Source: Orientallactaga sibirica | Taxonomy: Eukaryota > Chordata > Mammalia > Rodentia > Dipodidae | Assembly: GCA_036365145.1 (NCBI GenBank) | Contig: JAEOAD010000040.1 | Span: 13,332,501-13,396,500 of the forward strand | Direction: 5' to 3' | DNA length: 64,000 nt | In this document: in pieces, positions 59,259 to 63,265 of the stretch | How the letters are laid out: every line of letters begins with the position of its first letter | How positions within the stretch are numbered: position 1 is the stretch's first letter | Position numbers and translations under genes: made by a program | Notes under the pieces: model-generated | Database searches by the model: none | Told to the model about the DNA's origin: nothing | What the model saw: only the letters and a program-made list of their open reading frames with translations

Positions 59259-62200
59259 CGAGGTAGGGTCTCACTCTGGCCTAGGCTGACCTGGAATTCA
59301 CTATGTATTCTCAGGGTGGCCTTGAACTCACAGTGATCCTCCTACCTCTGCCTCCTGAGTGCTGGGATTAAAGGTGTGTGCCACCATGCCCAGCATATTT
59401 TTACATTTATAACCAAAGCTTCCACCAAGGGTAGAATCTGCTGCCAACCTTAAGGTTTTAGAACTTCCAGAATGAAAAGAAAAAAGTCAGTTGTCCTCAA
59501 ATTTTCTAGAAATAAACATATGCTTTGAAAAAATGAATTATCAGTTTTCTACAATATTTTCTTTACTTATGAAAGTAATATGTAATTTCAACCTAAATAG
59601 CCATTTCCTTATAGTATGGCCAATGACAGAGACTAGTTTGACTAGAGTATTTCAGTCTCATTATTTACACAAAAACAGATCAACACTTGATATTGTGACC
59701 AATTTAGCATGCGGTCTGAGTTGTCGGTGGTGACAAATAACTGCCTGCAAGTGTGAATTGTATTTGGCCAGAAGTCAATGTCCCTTTGGCAGCAAAGAGA
59801 ACGTAAGAGATGAGTGGGAAAAAAACTCCAGTGCTGGGGAGATGGCTCAGCTATTAAAGGTGCTTGCTTGCAAAGTCTGCAGGGCTAGGATCGATTCCCT
59901 GGTACCATGTAAAGCCAGATGCACAATGGCACATGCATCTGGAGTTTGTTTGCAGTAGCAAGAGGCCCTGGCATGCCCATTCTCTCCCTCTCCTTCTTTC
60001 TCTCACTTATAAATAAATATATTTTTTAAAAAAGGAAAAGAAGGGCTGGAGAGATTGCTTAGTGGTTAAGGCTGTTGCCTGCAAAGCCTAAGGACCCATG
60101 TTCAACTCTCCAGATTCCATGTAAGCCATGTAAGGTGATGCAAGTACACAAAGTTGCACATGTGCACATGGTGGCCCACATGTCTGGAGTTCAATTGCAG
60201 TGGTTGGAGGCTCTGGTATGCCATTTTTTCTCTCTCTCTCTCTCATTAAAAAAAAAGGAAAAAAAAATCAACTCCAGTTTCCAGTACAACATTGGATATA
60301 CTGGGCCTAAGTCACCCAATTTCAATATGTTTTTATCGTAAATTGTCTTTTATTCTTGAAAAAAATTACATATGTTGATGTTAATGAATTCAAACATTTT
60401 GAATTTGAATCAAACACTTGAATCTTCCACTTCATCCCTACATCTGTAGTTTTTTTCTAAATCTCTCTCTCTTTCTCCCAAATGCTTTTATAATATAACT
60501 GCTGTATTGCTAACAGAATTCCTCTAAAAGCCCTGTTTGCTTGGATTATGCATTTGAATGTTTTACATATCAGCACATTTTAATTTACTTTTGTTCTACT
60601 TTCTTCTCTGATGTAATATACATGAGAACATTTCTTACCTAAGTACTGAAACTACAGTCTCTGTGAATTACATTTCTAAATACTAATTTTTTTTAAACTT
60701 CAGCAATTTGATGCAGGAACACAGTAAAAATGAGAACTAAATGCAGACATTGAGAATTAATGATAGCTTTGTTGTAAATCAAGGATTTAATAATTAAAGT
60801 AGAAATCATGGTCATTTATGTTTTATTTTTTGGTTTTTGGGCTAGGGTCTTGCTCTAGCCCAGGCTGACCTGGAATTCAGTCTGTAATCTCAGAGTGGCC
60901 TTGAACTCACAGTGATCCACCTACTTCTGCCTCCCAAATGCTGAGATTAAAGGCATGAGCCACCATGCCCAACTCAGGGTCATTTCTTTTCATGTGATTA
61001 TACTTATAGAATAATTGAAAAAGATCTCAACTGATACACTTCACACACCATGATTATCAATGTAAACCAGAAGCTACAAACAAAATTTATGGTGACTATA
61101 AAATGTTTAATATTCTTTCCATGAAGTTTAAAAGGGTATGTTTAATATACTTATTAAAATATACATTTAATTAGCTATACATTTAATAAGAATATTGCCA
61201 TATACTTATTAAATGAGGAGCTTCATTTGTTTTCTTCATTACTGTTCTATATATATATTAGGCAAATCTCATTGACTAAACAATACTTCCAAAGTTCTCC
61301 TTCAATTTCCATGTATATTACTATGGAAATACTGCATGATTGTATGTATATTCATTAATAAGTAGAAAGAGAAACACTGGGCATATTATAAACTGTATTT
61401 TAAATTTCTTTCTAGCACATTGTTAGAATGAAACCATTTCATTAAATGCACATTGAATGTGGTCATACTTGCAAAAGGAAAATATAAGTTAATATTGCAT
61501 CAAAGCAATATTAAGCTTCCGTTTACTCTTATGAATAATTTTTTTAGTGTTATGTGATTTGCAATGCCATCCTTTTCTCTTCCAGGAAGAATTTCAAAGT
61601 CCTTTTGCGAGTCGAAGTAGAGGATACTTTTTATTCAGGGTATGCATACAGTAGAGTGTGTGTGTGTGTATTGGTTTTATTGGGGATTAGGATATAAAAG
61701 GTCACCTTTGGGGCATGCAGTCACCCCCTGTGGAATGTCCAGTCTACTCCTGGAATGCTTTCTGTGACTTTTTCTTTTGGGGGGAGGTATGGAGGTGGGG
61801 CACTGCTCTTGCTGCTAGTATACAGTAGTTTTTTGATCAATAAATAATGCCAGGGCTGGAGAGATGGCATAGCGGTTAAGCACTTGCCTGTGAAGCCTAA
61901 GGACCCCGGTTTGAGGCTTTATTCCGCAGGACCCATGTAAGCCAAGGGGGTGCATGCATCTGGAGTCCGTTTGCAGTGGCTGTAGGCCCTGGCGTGCCCA
62001 TTCTCTCTCTATCTGCCTCTTTCTCTGTCTGTTGCTCTCAAATAAATAAATAAAAATAAATAATTTTAAAAATTAATAAATAATACCACATTCTCCCATA
62101 AAGCATGTCATTTCCAGGTTACTCATAATAAACTAACACAATGTGAGGGCCATGTTTTCATTGTTTAAGGAATGATACCAAGAAAAGTCTGCCTGTATTT

Positions 62201-63265
62201 TCTATAGACAATATATACATATATTTCTCATTATTATGAACTTTATAGTATGAACAAATTATAGATTGGTCGTATTCCCATTGGGTTATACTCATATGCC
62301 GTCTCCCTGTCCCCATTCCACTGAGAAGCCTCCTTAGTGGGTTCTTGGTATTGTATTCACTGTGGGGTCATGAAAGCACCAGTGGGGGATACAACTCTGG
62401 ATACACTTCCCCATCCTGTGGCTCTTACACTCTTTCCACCCTTCTTTTCAACAGTGTTCCCTGAGCCTTGGCAGATGTGTTATAAATCTCCCTTAGCGTT
62501 GAACGCTGCAGCCTTTGAATTTATGCTTTGATGGTTTTTGAGTGTACTCAGTTAGACAATATATTTTTAAAAATTATTTGAAGACGCAGGACGTGGGAGT
62601 ACTGAGGGCTGACTGTAGTGTGCTAAGTGTATGTTCAGTTGGGGTCTTTGGACCCTAAAAGAAAAGCCCCTATGCTGGAGGATGGAGGAGATACAGAGTG
62701 ACTTTGTGGGCTGAATCCTGAAGAATTGGCAGGAATTGGGTAATTAAGCATTTGGCTGAAAATGATCCACTTTAGGTTAAAGGCCAAGGTAATGAACAAA
62801 AATAAAATTTGGATTTTGGGGAATAATTCTAACAGCCAATATTGAGCGTGGATTGGATTAAAGAAGGAGACTGGCAGCAGGAAGAAAGTAATGCTGAGCC
62901 ACGATGATTTCCGGAGTTAACGTTGGCTCATATCACATGAAATTTGAGAAGGTTTCTTTGAAAATGTTGGTACCATATAAGTGAAGTCAAGCAGTGCCTA
63001 CTTCATTAGCAGTACTTAGAACAGGTTTTCAGTCTCCTCCTCCTCAGAGTTACTAAACACAAACTAGCTTTGGGGGCCCAGCAATGCCATTTTTGTTCTG
63101 TCAAAAGTCTGCCAGGCGACATTGATGTACATTAAGGAAACACTCCTGTATTCCACTGGGGTGCTTTTTATGAATACTACTTCCATTGTTAGTTACACTG
63201 ATTCATTTCCAATTTCTCTTGTTTTTCAGCCACGCAATGGGAGAAGGTCAGCAGCTTTCATTTAA
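28799..63265 (+). CDS. NMU: Neuromedin U precursor, whole gene (9 coding exons)
   Basis: Secreted neuropeptide precursor; the peptide signals through the NMUR1 and NMUR2 G-protein-coupled receptors in smooth-muscle, feeding, stress and immune control (family knowledge). Joining 28799-28907, 35806-35864, 47266-47310, 49838-49900, 52966-52995, 53125-53175, 55848-55922, 61586-61639 and 63230-63265 gives 522 nt, 173 residues plus stop; human NMU has 174. Residues 1-36 hold a Leu-rich signal peptide. K101-R102 precedes a 36-residue segment (103-138) matching NURP-36, with R136-R137 defining NURP-33. K139-R140 releases the 25-residue peptide 141-165, ending YFLFRPRN. G166-R167-R168 supplies the amide donor and cleavage site. 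Intron 1 is phase 1; all others are phase 0 and GT-AG. A second first exon lies at 27217-27325. Identification is secure; expression and use of the two first exons are not shown by sequence. Confidence 0.97.
29025..29172 (-). mobile_element. tRNA-derived SINE (inside duplication copy 2)
   Basis: Twin of 27434-27594; keeps the more intact body GTGCGCCCCCTTGTGCATC. Confidence 0.9.
29345..29468 (+). mobile_element. B1 SINE, 5'-truncated (copy 2)
   Basis: Twin of 27768-27890, starting CGCCTTTAATCCCAGC. Confidence 0.9.
29491..29660 (+). mobile_element. tRNA-derived SINE
   Basis: GGGCTGGAGAGATGGCTTAGC head just after the duplication; short body, AATAAATAAATAAT tail. Confidence 0.9.
30376..30409 (+). 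repeat. (CA)n microsatellite
   Basis: About 17 CA units in intron 1. Confidence 0.95.
30806..30979 (-). mobile_element. tRNA-derived SINE, old
   Basis: AAGCCATCTCACCAGCCTCC head; AG tract replaced by a TGATTGATTGG-like tract. Confidence 0.75.
31679..31927 (+). mobile_element. tRNA-derived SINE, long variant, with TSD
   Basis: ACCACATCCA at 31669-31678 and 31928-31937; CAATGCCGCACTTGCCCAC marks the long subfamily. Confidence 0.93.
31938..32228 (+). mobile_element. MaLR LTR-like fragment
   Basis: GTGATGTGGTTTGAGTATG, GGGAGGTGGTTAGGTCATTG, CTCCTCTCTTCTCTC and CCATGAAGTGGGG follow the order of MST/MLT1-type LTRs. Confidence 0.5.
32231..32494 (+). mobile_element. tRNA-derived SINE, long variant, with (TC)n(TG)n
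   Basis: TGGGCTGGAGAGATGGCTTAG head, A-box/B-box spacer deleted, then the extra GAGGCAAGCGCAAGGACAC segment; TC/TG tract at about 32394-32480. Confidence 0.88.
32496..32716 (+). mobile_element. tRNA-derived SINE, long variant
   Basis: GGCTGGAGAAATGGCTTAG head; GGTGAGGCAAGCGCAAGG segment nearly identical to the preceding copy; ends in CATATATATATG. Confidence 0.88.
33341..33452 (+). mobile_element. B1 SINE, old
   Basis: GCAGGCGTGGTGGCACATAC and GAGGCTGAGGCAGGAGGATC; no tail. Confidence 0.75.
33487..33653 (-). mobile_element. B1 SINE with TSD
   Basis: CTCATCCCTT at 33477-33486 and 33654-33663; long poly-T. Confidence 0.95.
33671..33864 (-). mobile_element. tRNA-derived/B4-like SINE, old
   Basis: (TG)n, then GGGAATTGAACCAGAGTTAG and AACCATCTTCCCAGTCCC. 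Confidence 0.65.
34099..34251 (+). mobile_element. B1 SINE with TSD
   Basis: AAAAAATTACTGT at 34085-34097 and 34252-34264. Confidence 0.92.
34266..34440 (+). mobile_element. tRNA-derived SINE, shortened
   Basis: AGGCTGAAGAGATGGCTTAG head; lacks the GCAGTGGCTGGAGGCC part. Confidence 0.85.
34767..34920 (+). mobile_element. B1 SINE
   Basis: GCTGGGCATGGTGGCGCACG to CCTACCTCAAAAAA; ACTTGTGCT at 34761 and 34925 marks the duplication. Confidence 0.92.
35060..35353 (-). mobile_element. tRNA-derived SINE, long variant, with (TA)n and 13-bp TSD
   Basis: TGAAACTATATAT at 35047-35059 and 35354-35366. The tail has become a (TA)n microsatellite (about 35053-35117). Ends 453 bp before exon 2. Confidence 0.93.
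35806..35864 (+). CDS. NMU: NMU coding exon 2
   Basis: Follows acceptor ATCTTTAG and ends before GTAAAG. Completes Gly37 and encodes GAPRLPQGLWPDRELQLWNE (residues 37-56), very close to the human segment after the signal peptide (GAP.LPQGL.P...QLWNE). It is the N-terminal part of the pro-region. Length 59 nt converts phase 1 to phase 0. Confidence 0.96.
36030..36180 (+). mobile_element. B1 SINE, diverged
   Basis: GTCAGGCATGGTGGTGAAC to GCCCTGTCTCAAAAAA with an 18-A tail. Confidence 0.8.
36376..36565 (+). mobile_element. tRNA-derived SINE, diverged
   Basis: GGCTAGAGATGGGGGTTGTAG head; GAGTTTGTTTGCAGTGTC and AAATAAATAAAT tail. Confidence 0.75.
36586..36797 (+). mobile_element. tRNA-derived SINE inserted in an ID element
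   Basis: AAAGTTGGAGATGTAG (36570-36585) and AAAGTTGGACATGTAG (36798-36813): the duplicated bases are the head of the ID element that follows. Confidence 0.88.
36798..36880 (+). mobile_element. ID element
   Basis: GTTGGACATGTAGCTCAATG and GGGCACTGGCCTAGTAG. Confidence 0.65.
36930..37112 (+). mobile_element. L1 ORF2 fragment
   Basis: GGAGTAGCAGTCTTAATATC, GATACGCTAGAATTCAAG, CCATCACAACAGACAAATAAGG in L1 ORF2 order; frame destroyed. Confidence 0.65.
37126..37553 (-). mobile_element. tRNA-derived SINE with a B1 in its tail
   Basis: 13-bp TSD CAGTCTCAAATTT at 37113-37125 and 37554-37566 encloses both. The minus-strand B1 sits at about 37157-37308 between two pieces of the TTTA tail; the SINE body ends CATCTCTCCAGACCC. 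Confidence 0.9.
37157..37308 (-). mobile_element. B1 SINE (nested in SINE tail)
   Basis: GAGGTAGGGTTTCACTCTAG to CTACCATGCCTGGC. Confidence 0.9.
37593..37824 (+). mobile_element. tRNA-derived SINE with 11-bp TSD
   Basis: AGAAATTCAGG at 37582-37592 and 37825-37835. Confidence 0.94.
37871..38016 (-). mobile_element. B1 SINE
   Basis: CAAGGTAGGGTCTCACTCTAG to GCCACCACGCCCAGC. Confidence 0.92.
38383..38463. mobile_element. Chimeric SINE scrap
   Basis: Plus-strand tRNA SINE head GAGCTGAAGAGAAAGCTTAGC joined to the minus-strand B1 end GCTGGGATTAAAGGCGTGC at about 38428. Confidence 0.65.
38507..38701 (+). mobile_element. tRNA-derived SINE
   Basis: GGGGCTGGGGAAATGGCTTAG head; CAAATAAATTAATTAAA tail. 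Confidence 0.88.
38702..38849 (+). mobile_element. B1 SINE (directly after a SINE tail)
   Basis: TAGCTGGCCATGGTGGCTC to ACCCCATCTTAAAAAAAAA. Confidence 0.9.
38851..39056 (+). mobile_element. tRNA-derived SINE (directly after a B1 tail)
   Basis: GGGGGCTGGAGAAATGGC head; AAGTAAATAAATAAAA tail. Confidence 0.88.
39094..39415 (+). mobile_element. B1 SINE interrupted by another B1
   Basis: Outer pieces 39094-39187 (ends TTCATAGTGA) and about 39354-39415 (resumes TACATAGTGAATTTCAG). Confidence 0.85.
39188..39353 (+). mobile_element. Inner B1 SINE
   Basis: GTGGGTGTGATGGCACACC to CTACCTCGAAAAAC with (CAAA)(AAAT) tail; near-duplicate CATAGTGA on both sides. Confidence 0.85.
39465..39669 (+). mobile_element. 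tRNA-derived SINE
   Basis: GGGCTGGAGAGATGGTGTAG head; CAAATAAATAAATAAAA tail. Confidence 0.9.
39890..40075 (-). mobile_element. ID element, (TTTTA)n and B1 fragment
   Basis: Reverse ID head region GGCAAACTCTCTACTTCTAGG at about 39940, a TTTTA tract at 39976-40022, then a B1 piece GAGGTAGGGTCTTATTCTAG to about 40075. Confidence 0.65.
40181..40336 (+). mobile_element. tRNA-derived SINE, shortened
   Basis: GGCCTGGGGAGTTGGCTCAG head; GCAAATAAATAATAAATAAA tail. Confidence 0.78.
40344..40396 (+). mobile_element. tRNA-derived SINE, 5' 50 bp only
   Basis: GGGCTGGGGAGGTGGCTTAG to CCTGCAAAGCCTAAGG, then unrelated sequence. Confidence 0.8.
40397..41225 (+). mobile_element. L1 3' region, split by a SINE
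   Basis: CAAGCAGAAAACAAGAGG, TAAGAGCCACAGG, GACTGGTGCATTCATGACCC and CAGTGGAATGGGACAGGG match the reverse strand of the L1 piece at 62260-62545. The assignment of 40397-40690 is weaker. The SINE at 40710-40947 interrupts it. Confidence 0.55.
40710..40947 (+). mobile_element. tRNA-derived SINE, long variant, with TSD
   Basis: CATCAAGCAG at 40700-40709 and 40948-40957. Confidence 0.93.
41226..41430 (+). mobile_element. tRNA-derived SINE
   Basis: GCTGGAGTGATGGCTTAGAGG head; AATAAATGAATAAATAAATA tail. Confidence 0.87.
41448..41634 (+). mobile_element. B1 SINE with (AAAT)n tail
   Basis: GTGCTGGGTATGATGGTATTC to CCTATATCAATC; AAAT units at about 41592-41634. Confidence 0.88.
41891..42174 (-). 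mobile_element. tRNA-derived SINE with (TA)n and (AG)n
   Basis: A-run and (TA)n at 41896-41946, (AG)n at about 41980-42011, head CTAAGCTATCTCTCCAGCC; CCCTCCTCTT-like flanks. Confidence 0.9.
42282..42524 (-). mobile_element. tRNA-derived SINE with 12-bp TSD
   Basis: TAGTATAGTAGT at 42270-42281 and 42525-42536. Confidence 0.94.
42566..42730 (+). mobile_element. B1 SINE with (CAAAA)n tail
   Basis: CTGGGTGTGGTGGGCACACC to GGAGTGAGACCTCAAC; tail at about 42696-42728. Confidence 0.92.
42882..43104 (+). mobile_element. tRNA-derived SINE with 12-bp TSD
   Basis: GAAAGACCTTGA at 42870-42881 and 43105-43116. Confidence 0.95.
43209..43455 (+). mobile_element. tRNA-derived SINE with 12-bp TSD
   Basis: GTTAAAATTCTA at 43197-43208 and 43456-43467. 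Confidence 0.95.
43468..43585 (+). mobile_element. B1 SINE, very degenerate
   Basis: CCAAGTGGTGGCATACAAC, CTGAGGTAGGAGG, CAAAGCCAACCTGAGC. Confidence 0.6.
44170..44397 (-). mobile_element. tRNA-derived SINE with (TTTA)n
   Basis: TTTA units 44171-44218; head CTAAGACATCCCTCCAGCC. Confidence 0.92.
45082..45230 (-). mobile_element. B1-like SINE, old
   Basis: TAGGGTCTCACTCTATAGCC, GACTGGCCTGGAACC and ATGCCACTACACGCAAC. Confidence 0.6.
45346..45910 (+). mobile_element. B4/RSINE1-like SINE, split by B1
   Basis: GTGTCGATGACTCAGCAG head, TTCGATTCCCCAGCACCCC, body to 45549; resumes after the B1 and ends with CGTGCACACGCAGACAC and (AT)n. Confidence 0.65.
45550..45703 (+). mobile_element. B1 SINE with 14-bp TSD
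   Basis: AAAAGAACAACAAA at 45536-45549 and 45704-45717; nearly consensus sequence. Confidence 0.94.
46265..46392 (-). mobile_element. B1-like SINE, very degenerate
   Basis: GTTTGAACTCATTAGG, GGGATTATAGAAGGGAACC, ACCATGCCCAGC. Confidence 0.5.
46424..46669 (-). mobile_element. tRNA-derived SINE
   Basis: Poly-T, TTTATTTATTTGAGAGAG tail, head TAAGCCATCTCTCCAG. Confidence 0.9.
46675..47107 (-). mobile_element. tRNA-derived SINE split by a younger copy
   Basis: Outer pieces: 46675-46756 (to GGCACCAGGCTTT) and 47013-47107 (from GGCACCTGGCTTTATG to CAACTCCCCAGCCCC). The repeated GGCACC.GGCTTT is the target-site duplication. Confidence 0.85.
46757..47012 (-). mobile_element. Inner tRNA-derived SINE
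   Basis: TTTATTTATTTGTTTATTT tail, (AG)n, head CTAAGCCATCTCTACAGC. Confidence 0.87.
47266..47310 (+). CDS. NMU: NMU coding exon 3
   Basis: Acceptor TTTTCTACAG, donor CAG|GTAATT. Encodes IYDACSSFLMNSQPQ (residues 57-71), matching the conserved CSSFL...SQPQ part of the NMU pro-region. 45 nt, phase 0 at both ends. Confidence 0.95.
47490..47800 (+). mobile_element. Unclassified interspersed repeat, family R, copy 2
   Basis: Shares GGCTTACAGTC, GAGGGGAAGCTCC, GGTGGACAACAGCAGTAGG, CCTCCTCCAGCAAGGC and CACCTCCCAAATTGCC with 23061-23505. Confidence 0.6.
48106..48310 (+). mobile_element. tRNA-derived SINE, long variant, no tail
   Basis: GGGCTGGAGAGATGGCTTAG head; GGTGCAATGCTGCACTTGCC segment; stops after (CT)n. 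Confidence 0.87.
48363..48440 (+). mobile_element. ID element
   Basis: GCTGTTGCTCCGTGGTAGAGCAC, TTGCCTAGCCCTGAG, CTCCCCAGCACTACAAAAG. Confidence 0.75.
48930..49105 (+). mobile_element. MIR element
   Basis: CAAGAAACTGCAGTTCAGGG, AGATTAAAGTCACC, GATCGCACAGCCAATAACG and CACACTTTAACCACTAATC follow the MIR core and 3' order. Ancient mammalian SINE. Confidence 0.75.
49838..49900 (+). CDS. NMU: NMU coding exon 4
   Basis: Acceptor TTGCATCAG, donor CAG|GTAAGG. Encodes ASVAALRELCLTVMG followed by TLPKPQ (residues 72-92), matching the family pattern AS..L.ELC..VMG.LPKPQ. It has 21 codons against 20 in human as I recall it; the extra residue lies at the GCG GCG (Ala-Ala) dinucleotide of codons. No other AG nearby would shorten the exon, so this looks like a one-codon insertion. 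Confidence 0.94.
49940..49984 (+). repeat. (AAAT)n microsatellite next to exon 4
   Basis: About 11 AAAT units beginning 39 bp after the exon 4 donor. Confidence 0.95.
50095..50265 (+). mobile_element. tRNA-derived SINE, diverged
   Basis: GGGATGTGGAGATGGAGG head, CTGGGTTCAATTTCCCAG, (AG)n and AAATAAATATTT tail. Confidence 0.7.
50533..50682 (+). mobile_element. B1 SINE
   Basis: CGCTGGGCGAAGTGGCCC to CCCTACCTCAGAACC; shares outer TSD with the next SINE. Confidence 0.9.
50683..50907 (+). mobile_element. tRNA-derived SINE in the B1 tail
   Basis: GGGCTGGAGAGATTGCTTAG head; AGAATGCAAAAA at 50518 and 50908 encloses B1 plus SINE. Confidence 0.88.
50922..51000 (+). mobile_element. ID-like element
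   Basis: GCTAGTGAGGTGGCTTCAGG and CACCTGCTTGGCATGTGTGAGG. Confidence 0.5.
51190..51400 (+). mobile_element. tRNA-derived SINE
   Basis: GGGGCTGGAGAGATGGTTTAG head; AAACTACC on both sides. Confidence 0.9.
51413..51870 (+). mobile_element. B4/RSINE1-like SINE, split by B1
   Basis: GGGCTGGAGCAATGGCTCAAG head, then B1 (51505-51645), then body with CACATGTGTACACACCAC and an A-rich end. Confidence 0.6.
51505..51645 (+). mobile_element. B1 SINE inside a B4-like SINE
   Basis: TAGTGGCGCACGCCTTCAATC to CCCTACCTCGAAAGAG; 5' end shortened. Confidence 0.88.
51921..52170 (+). mobile_element. tRNA-derived SINE
   Basis: GGGGCTGGGAAAATGGCTTAG head; CAGATAAATAAAG tail. Confidence 0.9.
52195..52393 (-). mobile_element. 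SINE fragments (tRNA SINE, then B1)
   Basis: tRNA-SINE piece 52195-52281 (GAGAATGGGCCTC to CCACTTTGTACA) and B1 piece 52341-52393 (GGAGGTAGGGTTTCACTC). Confidence 0.65.
52605..52733 (-). mobile_element. B1 SINE
   Basis: TTTCACTCTAACCCAGAC to CACCACACCTGGC. Confidence 0.85.
52966..52995 (+). CDS. NMU: NMU coding exon 5 (30-nt microexon)
   Basis: Acceptor TTTTTTCCACTAG, donor AGG|GTAAGG. Encodes EQYEKDNTKR (residues 93-102). The terminal Lys-Arg is the prohormone-convertase site that opens the NURP segment. Only 30 nt, phase 0. Confidence 0.95.
52996..53124 (+). other. NMU intron 5 (129 bp)
   Basis: GTAAGG...AACAG; AT-rich, repeat-free and by far the shortest intron, so exons 5 and 6 sit as a close pair. 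Confidence 0.92.
53125..53175 (+). CDS. NMU: NMU coding exon 6 (NURP N-terminal half)
   Basis: Acceptor TTTATTTTAACAG, donor GTG|GTAAGT. Encodes FLFHYSKTQKLGNSNVV (residues 103-119), the start of the neuromedin U precursor-related peptide (NURP-33/NURP-36) right after K101-R102. The intron between exons 5 and 6 is only 129 bp, the shortest of the gene. Confidence 0.96.
53358..53447 (+). pseudogene. 5S rRNA pseudogene, 3'-truncated
   Basis: Begins GTTTGGCCCGTGTCCATA and contains GTCTGATCTTGGAAGC, the hallmark of 5S rRNA with one change, followed by degenerate forms of the internal control region and GCATGGACGGGAGA. The last ~30 nt of a 121-nt 5S gene are missing and an A-rich run follows. It is too diverged to be functional. 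A degenerate ID fragment with an A-tail (53297-53357) directly precedes it. Confidence 0.75.
53744..54039 (-). mobile_element. 5'-truncated L1 with exact 15-bp TSD
   Basis: CAAGGGAAAATTCTT at 53729-53743 and 54040-54054. The reverse strand reads as an L1 3' UTR (GATGATGACATCAAATTAAA, GTTGTCAATAAAAAAATG) and poly-A. 296 bp, no coding sequence. Confidence 0.92.
54311..54408 (+). mobile_element. ID element
   Basis: GGTGGAGTGGTAGAGCAC, TGGGTTAGATCCTCAGC, 10-A tail. Confidence 0.7.
54414..54661 (+). mobile_element. tRNA-derived SINE with long (TC)n
   Basis: GGGCTAAAGAGATGGCTCAG head; TC tract at about 54560-54612 with TATC units; GCAAATAAATAAAC tail. Confidence 0.9.
55183..55460 (+). mobile_element. 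B1 SINE with expanded (GAAA)n tail
   Basis: GCTGGGCGTGGTGGCGCATG to CCCTACCTCGAAAAAG (55327), then about 130 bp of GAAA-rich repeat. Confidence 0.92.
55848..55922 (+). CDS. NMU: NMU coding exon 7 (NURP end and start of mature NMU)
   Basis: Acceptor GTCCTCTCAG, donor GAC|GTATGT. Encodes SSVVHPLLQLVPHLHD, then RRMKR and FRED (residues 120-144). R136-R137 gives NURP-33, ending at D135; K139-R140 gives NURP-36, ending at M138, and releases the mature peptide at F141. 75 nt, phase 0. Confidence 0.97.
56069..56240 (+). mobile_element. B1 SINE with (AAAT)n tail
   Basis: GAGCCGGGCGAGGTGGCAC to CTCTACCTCGAAAAACC. Confidence 0.92.
56241..56556. mobile_element. Unclassified repeat-like segment
   Basis: AAGGAAAAATTTATTTGGGC, purine-rich centre and GAAGGTCCCACCACC resemble an interspersed repeat of the same general kind as family R, but I could not align them. 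Confidence 0.35.
56571..56958. mobile_element. B1 (+) and tRNA SINE (-) pair within one TSD
   Basis: TAGCACATGGCTTT (56557) and TAGCACGTGGCTTT (56959) enclose B1 56592-56755 and minus-strand SINE 56756-56956. Confidence 0.85.
57301..57527 (-). mobile_element. tRNA-derived SINE, long variant
   Basis: Poly-T, GAGAGAGAGGGAGAGG, GTCAAGTGCGGCATTGCGCC segment, head TAAGCCATCTCTCCAGCCC. Confidence 0.9.
57528..57773 (-). mobile_element. tRNA-derived SINE (older copy entered by the previous one)
   Basis: TTAAGTTATTTTTTTTATT tail, (AG)n, head CTAAGCCATCTCTCCAGCC; ACCATACTTTTTT (about 57279) and AACATACTTTTTT (about 57776) look like its target-site duplication. Confidence 0.85.
57955..58167 (-). mobile_element. 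tRNA-derived SINE, old
   Basis: CATTCATTCATTTACTAGC tail, GAATTCCAGACACATGTACC, head TTGAGCCATCTCCCCAGC. Confidence 0.8.
58209..58421 (-). mobile_element. tRNA-derived SINE with TSD
   Basis: AAAACCTGT at 58200-58208 and 58422-58430. Confidence 0.92.
58459..58605 (+). mobile_element. B1 SINE with 9-bp TSD
   Basis: AAGAATCTT at 58450-58458 and 58606-58614. Confidence 0.93.
58735..58848 (+). mobile_element. B1-like fragment with (GACA)n
   Basis: CAGCACTTGGGAGGCTAAAG, GAGGCCAGCCTAGGTTATG, six GACA units. Confidence 0.6.
59230..59394 (-). mobile_element. B1 SINE
   Basis: Poly-T and CGAGGTAGGGTCTCACTC to CACCATGCCCAGC; ATTTTTAC on both sides. Confidence 0.93.
59833..60032 (+). mobile_element. 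tRNA-derived SINE (outer of a pair)
   Basis: GCTGGGGAGATGGCTCAGC head; AACTCCAGT at 59824-59832 and 60269-60277 encloses this copy and the next. Confidence 0.9.
60043..60268 (+). mobile_element. tRNA-derived SINE, long variant, in the tail of the previous copy
   Basis: GGGCTGGAGAGATTGCTTAG head; GGTGATGCAAGTACACAAAG segment; AAAAGGAAAA-like text on both sides. Confidence 0.9.
60822..60974 (-). mobile_element. B1 SINE
   Basis: GGGCTAGGGTCTTGCTCTAG to GCCACCATGCCCAAC. Confidence 0.9.
61586..61639 (+). CDS. NMU: NMU coding exon 8 (mature neuropeptide core)
   Basis: Acceptor TTTTCTCTTCCAG, donor AGG|GTATGC. Encodes EEFQSPFASRSRGYFLFR (residues 145-162), the body of the 25-residue neuropeptide including most of the receptor-activating C-terminal motif. 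R154-S-R156 just before GYFLFR may allow shorter forms, as NMU-8 arises in pig, but there is no clear dibasic pair here. Confidence 0.97.
61853..62085 (+). mobile_element. tRNA-derived SINE
   Basis: GGGCTGGAGAGATGGCATAG head; CAAATAAATAAATAAAAAT tail; AATAAATAAT.CCA on both sides. Confidence 0.9.
62260..62545 (-). mobile_element. L1 3' UTR fragment
   Basis: GACGGCATATGAG, CCACAGTGAATAC, GTAAGAGCCACAGG and GCCAAGGCTCAGGGAAC read on the reverse strand; partly matches 40950-41200. Confidence 0.65.
63230..63265 (+). CDS. NMU: NMU coding exon 9 (amidation signal and stop)
   Basis: Acceptor TTGTTTTTCAG. Encodes PRNGRRSAAFI then TAA (residues 163-173). PRN completes the FLFRPRN amidated end; Gly166 donates the amide and R167-R168 is the cleavage site. 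Four bases after the stop the text reads ATG|GTATGTG, a good splice-donor shape, so this exon may end at 63269 with the 3' UTR on a later exon. Confidence 0.96.
   Translation, partial: PRNGRRSAAFI

Larger units (their letters stand above)
55923..61585 (+). other. NMU intron 7
   Basis: GTATGT...TTCCAG, about 5.7 kb. Contains clustered SINEs. 56974-57300, 57774-57954, 58849-59220, 59395-59823, 60278-60821 and 60975-61585 are AT-rich with nothing recognised. Confidence 0.9.
61640..63229 (+). other. NMU intron 8
   Basis: GTATGC...TTTCAG, about 1.6 kb, with one tRNA SINE and an antisense L1 3' fragment. Nothing recognised in 61640-61852 or 62546-63229. Confidence 0.9.
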
